Shown here: positions 34,100 through 44,790 of the stretch, one piece after another
Layout: the number at the start of each line of letters is the position of its first letter
How positions within the stretch are numbered: position 1 is the first letter of the stretch
Origin: Diphasiastrum complanatum
Taxonomy: Eukaryota > Streptophyta > Lycopodiopsida > Lycopodiales > Lycopodiaceae
Direction: 5' to 3'
Length of the DNA stretch: 64,000 nucleotides
Assembly (NCBI GenBank): GCA_029204225.1
Contig: CM055092.1
Coordinates: forward strand, 83,484,976 to 83,548,975
Notes under the pieces: generated by a model
The model's database searches: none
Told to the model about the DNA's origin: nothing
Seen by the model: the letters and a program-made list of their open reading frames with translations, nothing else
Position numbers and translations under genes: made by a program

Positions 34100-36480
34100 A
34101 ACCATCAAACATAGCATCGGATGTATTTCAATCAATATGAAATAGTCAAGCATCCGACATAAAATCAGATGTGATGAGAGATTGAGGAGTCGGATATAAA
34201 ATGTGGTGACTTGCGGATGTGTTGTCTGGATGTAACTTTAGTAACAGTTTAGAGGCTTGTCGGATCTTCTGTTAATTATAGTCTTGGACGTACTTGGTCA
34301 TGAATGGACATGTCTTAGATTGTTTTTCATTGACTGAATCGTATACCAGAATCAGATTAGCAATATAAGATTCTATATTGATTGTTTCTCATATATGATT
34401 GAACTGATAGGATATGATTGATATGTCAAATCAACCATAAAAATCTGAACAATGGTGAAGAACTATGATAACTCATTGGATGTATTTTGAAGCTCATCGG
34501 ATGTCAACTATGGAATGCAAAGGGAATGCAGAGTCGGATGTAACAAAATACACTAACAGATGCAAATGTGTCGGATGCAAATAAAGTTATAAGGCGTCGG
34601 ATGAAGGTTGGCGGATGCAATGGGCGTCGGATGAAATTGATGAGACAGGACGTCGGATGGAACTGAGATGGAAGGGTGTCGAATGCAAATAAAGGTGGAG
34701 TGTTTCAGACGCAAACTGGAGATGGTTTGACGGGTGCAAGATGGGTTAAAAAAAACTAAATCAGAAAAAAAAATAGACTGCATTGAAAAAGACAGTGGAT
34801 GAAAAAAAGTATAAGATATCGAAAATTTTACAAGGGATCGAGAAGTTTAAATACATAAAAATCATTAAATAAGAAAAACACTGTCGGATGGAACTGGGAA
34901 GGAGACGAATGAAAAACATTGGATCGAAAGAATTAAGAGATTGAAAAATTAAGGGCTAGATGGAGGTTGACAGAGGCAATGGAAAATGAGGGTCGTCGGA
35001 TGCAATGAGGGGCGTTAGATGCAAATGAAGATGGTCGTCAGATGCATGGGAGATGGGCGTCGGATGCAATGGTGATGGCATTTATCGGATGTAACTGGGA
35101 GTTCTTGTGAGTCTTTCTGTTTGATTTTATTGGCATTGTTCACAACCTTGAACATATGTGTTGACATGACCTTCCATCTTTGGCCACTTGATAAGGTCAA
35201 GTGTCCTTTGTATGCTTGGGTGACCAAGGGTTGTCATCACACTGCTACAAGATTTGGGTCCGCAAGTCCTTCCTATCGGACACACAAATCTTTCCCTTAC
35301 GGAAAAGTAGGACATTCCTTATGGAATAGTCTTCAAGTATCTTGTCATTTCGGGATTGCTTGGGATCATGTTTCCCAAGGTCATCACTAGATCTAGAACT
35401 TCTCGTTAGGACCTAGCCAGATGCGACCGAAAAACCCATTTGTTCAACAAAGATCCCAAAGTGAAAGATACAAATCAGATTGGATTTCATCACAACATAA
35501 CTGATTAATCGCCGAATGGAATTTGGGAAGTCTCTAGCGGATGCAATTTGGAAGTTGTGGAATGCATAGGAGATAGGCGTCGGATGCAATGGTTGGAAGG
35601 CACTGGCGGATGGAATTTGGAAGGCACTAACGGATGTATTCGTTGGCTCCAAAGACAATAGTTCGTCAGATGAAAATTTTTAGAGCTAAAAAAAACTCGA
35701 AATTTTGAGAAACTCAAGAAAAAAACTCAAAAAATTAGAAAATCCGAGAATGTTGAAGATTCTACAAAAACCGTCGGATGGGATAGTCGGACACAAAGTC
35801 ATCGGATGCAATCTTCAAAAAGAGTTTATTTTTTTTATTTTTTTATTTTTTGCTGGTCATCAGATGCAATCGACAAAAAAAGTTTTGTTGTGTTGTTCGT
35901 CGGACGCAATTTTAAAAAAAAAACTCGTAAAATTTTTGAACAATTTGAAATAATTTCGAGAGACTTGAAAAAATTTCGGAGCAACTCGAAAACTTTTGGA
36001 ACAACTCGAAAACTTTCGAGAGAGTCAAAAAATACGAAAATCAAAAATCACGTTAGATGCAATTTTTGAAAAAAAAATTATAGTTTTTTGGGAGTTGGCG
36101 GATGCAAGGCGGATGGAAAACTAGTAAGATTCGAAAAAAAAAATTGGAAAATCAAAAAATCGAAAACTTGAAAAAAAATTAACTCGTAAAAAATTTTGAG
36201 AACTCGAAAAAATCAAAAAAATCCAAAAGTCGGATGGAATTTTGTGAAAAAAGTTTGAAAATCTTAAAAAACAACAGATGGAAATTATTGGCGAATGGAA
36301 ACTTTTGCAGGTTGGCGGAATAGAAAAATTCGAAAAAGTAGAAAAAATAGCGGATGCAATGAGCAGCAGATGCAAAAATCAAAAAATTGAAAATAAAAAT
36401 TGAAAATTTGAGAAGCTCAAAAAATTCAAAAGCGGCAGATGCAAAAATTGATAAACTTGAAAGTTTCAAAAAAATCGGAT
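34100..36480 (+). repeat. dense field of TCGGATG(C/G)AA motifs
   Basis: By eye there are over 40 copies of (T/G)CGGATG(C/G/T)A(A) and one-base variants (CAGATG, CGAATG, TTAGATG), all on the same strand, at irregular 20-100 base spacing. The sequence between them is AT-rich and divergent. A gypsy integrase scrap lies in the middle (35127-35315). Confidence 0.8.
35127..35315 (-). pseudogene. Ty3/gypsy integrase zinc-finger fragment
   Basis: The minus strand reads '...GHPSIQRTLDLIKWPKMEGHVNTYVQGCEQCQ', the HHCC (H2C2) domain that starts gypsy integrases: His, His and the CxxC are all visible. No catalytic core follows. Confidence 0.75.
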
Positions 36481-36753
36481 TTTTGACTCGTGGTGTCCAA
36501 AAACGAGAGATAGCGGTACAGCGGTAGATTTTCAGAATGTGTGGTGTCAGTTCGCACAGATCTGAATGATCAATAGGGACGTTCTGAATCAATTATAATC
36601 TGACAAACAATAGAGAATGCATATTTGTGAGAAATAAAAATTGAGGAGAGCAAGCAACGCAGACAGAAGTAGATAAGAACTAACTGATGGGTTGATTAAA
36701 ACGAGTTCTATAGATCAAAAGCCAAGAAGATTGACAATGGCAATGGGTGTCAA

Positions 36754-37931
36754 TGTTTACACAAGCAGCTTATGCCTCTACTTCTCTGTTAGGAAGATCT
36801 CTCATGAATGTTTCTACTACGGATGGCATCTACTCAACTGTCACAACTTCTACTTGACAACGTTTAGCAATGGTTCTCTGTCTGAATGTTAGATCAATAC
36901 TGTTTGACAGAGATTCGGTTTGGCAAGGATTCATGTGGTTACAAATATATATGCAATGGCTCAGTCACGGAATCTGTTTTGTAGTATAATGATGTTGTAC
37001 CTGCTTGTCAATGGCACAACGACGACCTGATTTTGGTCCTTTATTCACAATGGTAGCTCATCTTGAATATAGGATCTGTTAGAAACTTGTTCTTCTACTT
37101 TCTACAAATTGCTTTAGTTCTTGCTTTATTGTTACAAACTGAAGATTATTATTAATCTAATCTATAGAAAACATCAGGGAACTAAACTAAATCTACTTCT
37201 ACTAAAATCATAGAACATCAACACAACCTCTTTTAAACTAAAATCACAAGTCCTACAAAGTGTTTCCTACAACTGTCACTCAACAATTGTAAGGAGAACT
37301 CCTCAGGGAGCCAGGAAACATCAGAAATCAGTAAAATGGTCGATCAATCTCCAAGTCCTGCACATCTAACTGATGCTAACACAAATGGGAATCCTACAAA
37401 GTGCTTGTTACAACTGTCACTCAACAGTTGTAAGAAGAACTCCTCAAGAAGCCGATAACTACGAAGCATCTAAATTGAGTAGAATGATGGATCAGCCTCC
37501 AAGCCCTACACGTCTACCTGATATTAATCCCAAACCAATCCTTAAGAGAGAATTAACAACAACAAACACATTCATACATCAGTATCCAAACTATATGCAT
37601 GAAGATGGATCATGGAAAGAAATGCAAGTAGTAGAATCTTCAATTCAAGGAGCAATAGCATTTCAATATATAATGCATGCTATGGAACTCGTGGAGGAGG
37701 CCTTTATCTATACCCATGAGTTGGTGAACCCAATTGTAACATAATTTGAATTCCACCTCTTACAACAGAGTGAACCCCAATCTATAAGGATTTGAGTTCC
37801 ACCTCTTACTTGATATTAGGAGGCCTCTTTATTAAAAACATAACTCAAGTTGAGATAGTCTAAATTGCTAGCTCCCACATGGCTATCCATCTTTCGGAAA
37901 TTATCATGGGGCTCACAAATGTACATTTTAG
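36754..37931 (+). repeat. left copy of a ~1.1-kb inverted repeat pair
   Basis: From TGTTTACACAAG to TACATTTTAG this matches the reverse complement of 58729-59815 in the same order, with indels. It holds a two-copy ~135-bp internal duplication (about 37255 and 37392, around ACAACTGTCACTCAACA) and an 86-residue frame conserved in both copies. The family is not recognised; an LTR of unknown type is possible. Confidence 0.8.
37373..37744 (+). CDS. hypothetical repeat-borne frame, 123 codons
   Basis: The last ~86 residues (from MMDQPPSPTRLPD to THELVNPIVT) are conserved with only a few changes and no stop in the inverted copy (58916-59176). Conservation of the frame may reflect recent duplication rather than selection. 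No domain recognised; no membrane segment. I would not assign a function. Confidence 0.3.
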   Translation: MLTQMGILQSACYNCHSTVVRRTPQEADNYEASKLSRMMDQPPSPTRLPDINPKPILKRELTTTNTFIHQYPNYMHEDGSWKEMQVVESSIQGAIAFQYIMHAMELVEEAFIYTHELVNPIVT

Positions 37932-37969
37932 CCTAGCACTAATAATTCTCGTGCTCTCAGACTTGGCTC

Positions 37970-39502
37970 TCAACATAATCTCTGCTGGAAACCCTTTTCG
38001 GATGATGAGACACTACATCGACACGTCAGGGGCATGGCTTCAGCTAACATTTGTGCATCAAAAAGCAAGGCCCGAGGGAAGCATGTCAGAGGGTTGGTTA
38101 GCACAAGAATCTCTCTTTTATATTTCTGAAGTTTTGCTTCAGATTGATCCATCATCTCCAAGAGTATGGGATGATGTGGAAAGAGACGAGGTCATAGGTG
38201 AAAAAGCTCAAGGTATGAGAAGTCTAAAGAAATTGACACCTTCTTTACGAGATAAGATCTCTACTTTTATGCTCTATAATTCTGGAGTAATGGATAAATG
38301 GTTGGAACTATACGAACTAGAGAAGAAACAAAGATCAATGAATAGTAAAACTGAGTGTAGTAATTGGTGATGTAGAGGCCAATCTTCAACTTCTCGTGAC
38401 ATTGAATCATTATCTAATCAATCCACCACCAAGTGGATGCATGACACACTAAAAAATGCAAAAGACAAGGGACAAATCGTATCTGACATGGAATGGGAAT
38501 TCGTTAGAGGATGTGATTGGAAGGTAAGTTTCTTGAATTGATTTTTATCATTTGACATGTTATATAGCTCTAGTAAAATCATTATAAGACTTTTACCATG
38601 ATTGCTTATTGTACAATTTGTGGTAAATGTTATATGCTAGTATCGAACGTATAGCGCTATGTGGGCATATGGTCACCATCATCGTGTTGAACGAATCGAT
38701 GTGAAATGATGCACATATGACTATGGTGTTATGGCATCTTTTCACCAAGAAAGTCGAAGTAGTGCACGAGACCAGAATCCCATTTCTGGAGAGCTTGAGT
38801 ATGTAGGCACAATTCAAGAAATATACGAAGTGCGTTTTGGTGAAAATGGTTCATATTTTTTGTTTGATGTGAAATGGTTTAGAATCAATTACAGAGGATC
38901 AAATGCAATTGTGAAGAAAGATGTTAGTGGATTTTTTGCTATTGATTCAACCAAGACATTAAGCATGGATTTTTCAAACACATTGGTATTACCTCGTCAT
39001 TGCGAGCAGGTATAATTCCATTGCTTTACAACTTATAATTTTCTTAGTTTGTTGATCATTAATAATGTATCACACATCCATAACACTATGTCATATATCT
39101 ACGGAGGACGTTAGAATATTTTATTGTTTAACAAGCATATAATTTGTTCAATGTGTTTCAACCGGACCGATTAAACAACAATTGGTGGTATGTTTTTCAA
39201 ATTAAGCCACGTTCAAGGCACATATTTCAAAATGCATATGTTGAGGACGAGATGGAGGATTTGAACTCCTTCAACGTAGGATCTAACGAGAATATAGAAA
39301 TTATATCTTCAAACATGTTAGATATTGAAGATTCTACAAATGAATTAGAGGACGTTGCAAATGAAGAAGATAGTAATGATTATTTTAGTGAAGACAATGA
39401 AGTAGTTGGGGCTAAATATTTTAGTGATGATGGAGTCCATCTAAGTGGAGATGAGTTGCAAGATATATTGGCCGATGAGTTTGAATGTTATGATGATATT
39501 TA
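37970..39502 (+). pseudogene. CACTA transposase (TNP2) C-terminal part, copy 1
   Basis: The first part carries 'ARPEGSMSEGWLAQESLFYISEVL', the hallmark of the DUF4218 region of TNP2 transposases. After an intron-like gap (38524-38640, GT...AG) come 'YDYGVMASFHQESRSSARDQNPISGELEYVGTIQEIYEV', 'WFRINY' and 'GFFAIDS', the DUF4216 region, and then '...NNWWYVFQIKPRSRH' with a long acidic tail ending at 39500. In-frame stops at about 38368 and 38707 show decay. The catalytic N-terminal half is not upstream. Confidence 0.82.
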
Positions 39503-40293
39503 ATTGGATTAAAAACCAGTTGTTTTGGTGCAACAATTGTTTTGGATGATCATAACGTTTAGGTCAAATTTTGTTTTCAAATGATGTGTTTTTTAATTTT
39601 CATTTTTTTTCCTTCGTTTGAATCACTATAAATGATATCATATGTATATCATACGTTAATTATTGCATCTTTTTTTTTACATGTGTGAGCACAACACATC
39701 TCTACACACACATTTTGGTTGTTATCAACCAACAATTTTTATCTTCTACATCCAATTGTAATTAATGATAGAACAATTTCCAAGACTAATGTTTGAATTG
39801 ATATCAAAAATTTAAATTATGCGAACATTAATGAATTTTTGGATCATGGACTTTATTTATGCTATTAAGGTTTTTTACATCATCCTTATAACATTGACAC
39901 TGACACTTTGTTTTTATTGGCCCTCTATATATTGCAATCAACACATTGACTGAATGCATAGCCGATTTAACAAAGGCTACAAATATATGATTAGATCGAG
40001 ATTGTTAATTGATTGATCAACTTGGAGTAATCTTGTGTTTAGTATATTCAAATAACTTCAATTTCATGCTCCCTATGGCTGCTCATAATTCAATTAATGC
40101 CAAGCTTATGAGCTTTAAATAAGTCATCAACATTGACCAATATCGCATTTAGTACATTTGGATTGTTTGAGTTCAATCCCCCCAAAAACACCTTAACCTT
40201 GGACCCCTCAATGACGTACTCTTTGATTGTACAAAATTGGATTCAGAAGTAGAATATTATGCAAATCTCAGTTTTCATTAGTTTAGGAGAATT
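39503..40293. other. no gene seen; 3' flank of CACTA copy 1
   Basis: AT-rich with no coding similarity. No CACTA terminal repeat found. Confidence 0.35.
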
Positions 40294-40397
40294 GAAGAGC
40301 GAGGCTAGCTATGTAATGATGCACATAGGCATGGATCAGATATCATGATATCTAATCCATGTCTGTGTGCATCATTACATGGCTAGCCTCGCTCTTC
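40294..40397 (+). repeat. 104-bp near-perfect palindrome
   Basis: Two 52-base arms meet without a loop at TCATGA (40343-40348). Four positions differ between the arms and all four are T/G or G/T oppositions, so the RNA would pair along its whole length. The arms begin GAAGAGCGAGGCTAGC. It may be a foldback/MITE element or a hairpin RNA source. Confidence 0.9.
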
Positions 40398-40747
40398 ACA
40401 AGATTGCAGTTGGCCTTGTCACAAACAATGAGTAGGGATTTAATTAGACCTATCAATCCAAGTAAGTGCCACACAACTAAGCTTCAGTTAGTTTGTTTTA
40501 TGCATTGATGATCATCTCTAATTTTGTGTTCCATCCATTGTCAACCGTCAAGGTGCACCGATGCAAATGGTGAGTTCACATTCTTCTTATCCGATGATGA
40601 GACAGGACTCTAGAGAGAGAAAGACAAGGTATAAAATCGTGCAATGAGAGGAAGAGGAGCGGCATAGAGAGAGAGGGGGGGTTCAATTTTTTAGGGTTTT
40701 TTTGGTTTTTTTAGGGCTTTTGAATTTTGGGATGAAAAATAGCAATA

Positions 40748-40898
<151 letters not shown>

Positions 40899-41190
40899 GG
40901 AATCAGAGGCCTGGCTATACCATTGAATACCATGCCCATGTACATGATGTAAGTGTGCACTGCAATGAGAGCGACGTACTACTATATCACACATTCGCAT
41001 GTATGGACAGATTGAGAGAGAGTCATTATTTGTGTGGCCCAAAGTCGGTTCTTCGGTGAGTTCTGATTTGCAAAACACTTTGTATTGCTAAAAAACATGA
41101 ATGCTTGCACCCTTATCATGTATGTATTTGGTAGTTTTCACGATTGGAGAGAATATTATGTTGTTCTTGATTGTTGTTGCACTTGTATTG

Positions 41191-42046
41191 TGTAGGGTGA
41201 TGACTAACATTCACAAGACTTGGCAGAGAATTCAACCAAATGTTGCCATGCAATCCACAAGATTCAGAAGTGCAAGCACACGAGAGCCACCACTTTCCTT
41301 GCATGCGCTCGTGGACTTGCAAGAAGATATGTCCCAGGGAGACACAATACACAAGGATGTGTCATTCACAGTGCATGATCAGAATAGGGTCATGGATGAC
41401 ATGATGGATGCATTATTCACGAACCCACCTGAGGCCACATTGACAAGGGAAGAAGAAATGATGTGTGGCTTGGCATCCATTCCTTTGTACGTGGGTGGAC
41501 AAATGTCAAAGTTGCGAGCTTGTTTGTTAACTTGCAAACTAAGTACGGGTGGTCGGATGCGAGCATCACAAAGTTGTTTGGGTAAGCTTGCTAGCTTCTT
41601 GTGTGTTATAGACAAACTCTCATCCTTTTTTTTTTTTCATGCGTTGTGAGAAACTACATATAACTAATTACATAAATATTTTGTCGCAGTTTGCTCAGAA
41701 AAATGTTGCCTCCAAATAACACCATGGTGATGTCTCGACAAGAAGCCAAGAAAATGCTATCCGCAGTCGGCATGGATTACAAGAGTATTCATGCATGTCC
41801 CAATGATTGCATCTTATATCGAGATGAATTTGAGGAGGCAAGCAAGTGTCCACATTGTGGAAAACACTGCTACAGGCAAAATTTACAAGGAGTGACCATA
41901 CCCGCCAAGATAGTAACACATTTTTCCATCATACCTAGGATACGCCACATGTTTAAATGTAATTCCATCGCGGAGCTAATGACATGGCATTCGAACAGTC
42001 GATCATCGGATGATACTATGTCTCCACTGATCCCCACCAGTTGATA
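41191..42046 (+). pseudogene. CACTA transposase (TNP2) N-terminal part, copy 2
   Basis: Exon 1 includes 'MTNIHKTWQRIQPN...', 'REEEMMCGLASIPLYVGGQMSKL'; after a one-base frameshift near 41520 it reads 'VNLQTKYGWSDASITKLFG'. An intron with GT (41582) and AG (41689) follows, and exon 2 continues 'LLRKMLPPNNTMVMSRQEAKKMLSAVGMDY', 'ACPNDCILYRDEFEEASKCPHCGKHCY' and 'IPAKIVTHFSIIPRIRHMF', the conserved TNP2 N-terminus with its CPxCG zinc knuckle. It breaks off after 'LMTWHSNSRSSDD'. The order relative to copy 1 is reversed for one element. Confidence 0.85.
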
Positions 42047-43362
42047 GATGCACCCATTATCAATTGATTTATAAATAAAAGCACAAATTTGTTTCTAAGA
42101 TGTGTAAATCTGTTTTCATAAATCCTAATGCAAATAAAAGTAAATGTAGTCCTACACTTCAAAATGTGGATCTACAACAAAAAAATAGGAGACAAACTGC
42201 TACAAAGTTGTACAAGTACCTAGAACTACTACTAGTTGTGTTATAGTCAACTGCTTGGATGGTCTAAGAACCAAAAAATCGACATACAAACCTGCAAAAC
42301 AATTTTATAACAAAAACCCATATAACTATTGCCTCGTGGGGAAATCATAGAACTAGTCATCACAATTGAAGATTTTGCTCAAAAAAACAACTAAGCTTCA
42401 TAAATGTATAATAAAATTCACATATCTATCATTGAAAAGCTCAAAAAAACATGTAAGAGGAGGTCGGAACAGCCCTTGGAATAGACACTGGTATACTGTT
42501 AAAATCAGCATGGTCTATTCCGACCTCCATTCCGACCCTGTAAGTACCTCTAGAATCTACTACAGAATTTGTGTCCCAAATCCTCTGATGATGATTGGCC
42601 TAGTAACCTGCAAAACAAAAAACAAGTATTTCAGTTTTTTAAGTTTATCACCACAAAAAATAGTTCTAACAAATTGATTTTACAAAAAGAACAACAAAGA
42701 TCCATATGGAATCCTGTATATGCACCAAAAAACTCGATGGCCAGTTGAGGATTTGGCATCGGAACAGCCATTGGAATAGGCGCTGATTTAACAAATCCAA
42801 CAGATCCATATATTCTGAATGGTATTCCGACCCTCTGGAAGTCTGGATTTACAACACCCTCAACCATGGATCTATAGCACCCTCATCCAGCACCCTCACC
42901 TGGATCTACAGCACCATAAAGCATCTGATATACTGAAAATAAGCCATCAGATTTTCTCCCGTCTTTTCACAGTCTACAGTTTTACAAGTGTTTTTACACA
43001 GTCTGTAGAAATACACAGAGTTTTACCACAGTATCACATTTTCTCTCACTTCGGTTTTTTCGCATTTTTGCGAAACTATCGCCTGTTAGGAATCTCATGT
43101 AAAAAAGCAGTGTCACCCTTTTTCACATTTTTCGCTTGTCAGGATTTGCGAGCAAATATGCAAAGTCGCATTTTTCGCTTTTTCCAAAACTTAAGTGGCT
43201 TATCTTTGATGATGATTGCATCTTGTGTATAAGAACTCTTGCCAAAATCAAAAGCTAGTTTTGTGGTGTGCAAAAATCCAGGTTCTTTCAAGCTATTTTT
43301 TGTAATGTGCAAACTCTCTTGCTTGTAGATCTTTTGAAGGTCCCGAAATCAAAGTTTTCACA
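42047..43362 (+). other. no gene seen; includes a probable LTR end
   Basis: The stretch ends GTTTTCACA directly before a primer site at 43363, so an LTR ends here; its start could not be found. At 42465-42528 GGAGGTCGGAA and TTCCGACCTCC form an inverted repeat, and related TCGGAACAGCC/TATTCCGACC words recur near 42750-42835. Confidence 0.45.
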
Positions 43363-43374
43363 TGGTATCAGAGT
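43363..43374 (+). promoter_or_regulatory. primer-binding site of an unnamed LTR element
   Basis: TGGTATCAGAGT follows an LTR-like CA end. The ~230 bases after it look like a leader but no gag follows; non-LTR retrotransposon DNA begins instead. Confidence 0.7.
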
Positions 43375-43502
43375 TAGATCCAAACAAGCTTTTGATGTTT
43401 GATCATTCTATGCATGTTCTTGAATGCAAAAATCAAGATTTTGAAACTTCTTGAGATCAGCTTATACATAGAAGGCCTGTGAATATCCTTTGTGCCCTCA
43501 AT

Positions 43503-43593
43503 GATAAAATTTCACAATGCATTTTGGTTTCCAAGCCCTTGACAATCATGTGTCATCAAGGATAAAATTTCACAATGCCTTTTGGTTTCCAAG
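43503..43593 (+). repeat. 33-bp direct repeat, two copies 58 bp apart
   Basis: GATAAAATTTCACAATGC followed by (A/C)TTTTGGTTTCCAAG occurs at 43503-43535 and 43561-43593 with one difference. Confidence 0.9.
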
Positions 43594-43804
43594 AAGAAAA
43601 AAAAATTATTTATTTTATTTTATTTTATTCATAGGAAAAAGTAATAGGTTCATTGATGAAAAAGATATATACACCCCGAAGGAGATGTTTAAACAAAAGT
43701 AGGCTTAAAACAAGAGCGAAGCTTGCAGTAAAATTAAGATTAATCCAAATCCTGGCAGTAAAAATAAAAGTGCATAAACTATGATGATGTCCGTGGGAGT
43801 CTGC

Positions 43805-44790
43805 CAACTGACTGCAACAGATCAGAAAGGTGAAGAAGTGGTGAGTCGACTAATGAAGGGAGATGAGATGTAGCAAACCCAGCCACCGTCACCCGTTGCA
43901 AAATAGATAGGGCCAATGGAAACACGTTGTTTGAAAGAAGCCATGAGAATAGAACCAGGAATACCTTGACGCTCTGCCGCCTGATGAGAACACATGCGAA
44001 GAAAATCCTCAAAGCGTCGATGCAAGGTACCATAAGTCTCAATAGCCAAGGGAAGGAAAGCATCAGTGGGGTGCCTGTCGGAGTAGTTTTTTTCCTTCTC
44101 TTGTGCTGCCATGTCTGCCGCTTCTCCTGGTATGAAGGCAGAGCGAGGCAATAGGTCACCATGCGTGGGATCAACAACAACAACATCTGCCAAAATCCGA
44201 AGCCCATCCCGAGAGAGGACAATGTCAACACGCCTGCGGGAAGAGTGGGACGCGAAAGAAGGAAGTACATGAGACTGCTCTCTGAGGACATGAAATCCTC
44301 CATCTCTGGCTATAGCGGCCGCTGCATCTCTGACAACATCATGTGTAGTTGTGCACTCACTCCCAGAAGGACAGCGGAGGAGGTGGATAGCAAGAGCATC
44401 AATAGGGTGACCACCAACACACCTGGAGAGACCCAAGACCGAAGGATGAGGAAGCCCCAAGCGAAGACGAAGAGCAGTGGTGAAGATGGCCGAAGACAAC
44501 CGAAAGGAAGGAATAACAGGCCGAGCTGACAGCCAAGCCCCGGTACCAGGACCCGCACAAGAAAGAAGTCAAGCTCGATGCAACGCGGAAGGAGTCTCAG
44601 AGAACATGCTGGAAAGGGGCTTGAACCTGGGACTAAAGAAACTTTGGATGCCAAGCTGACCAACCCTTTCAATTGCAATTCCACAATGTCCATTTCACCA
44701 TGCAAATGCATAGGCAACACCCGGAGGCAACGTATTTGAACCCAACCAACCCACCCATCCACTCGACCGAATCCTACAGTGTTACATTGA
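43805..44790 (-). pseudogene. non-LTR retrotransposon C-terminus, probable restriction-like endonuclease
   Basis: Read from about 44620 downwards: 'GAWLSARPVIPSFRLSSAIFTTALRLRLGLPHP', then 'GLSRCVGGHPIDALAIHLLRCPSG' (a Cys/His knuckle with one Cys replaced by Gly), 'THDVVRDAAAAIARDGGFHVLREQ', then 'RRVDIVLSRDGLRILADVVVVDPT', which looks like the core of a PD-(D/E)xK endonuclease, and 'FLPLAIETYG'. This layout follows the RT in non-LTR elements with a restriction-like endonuclease. It is GC-richer than its surroundings. The RT domain itself is absent. Family assignment is from memory of the motif layout and is provisional. Confidence 0.6.

Noticed and set aside
36121-36592. Phe/Ser-rich minus-strand frames
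   Set aside because: Low-complexity translation of A-rich sequence within the TCGGATG field; no motif.
42366-43232. 103- and 137-codon frames
   Set aside because: Unrecognised, no splice support, and they lie in probable LTR or leader sequence before a primer site.
44161-44659. Plus-strand frames of 60-122 codons
   Set aside because: Antisense shadows of the GC-rich non-LTR endonuclease segment, which has recognisable motifs on the minus strand.
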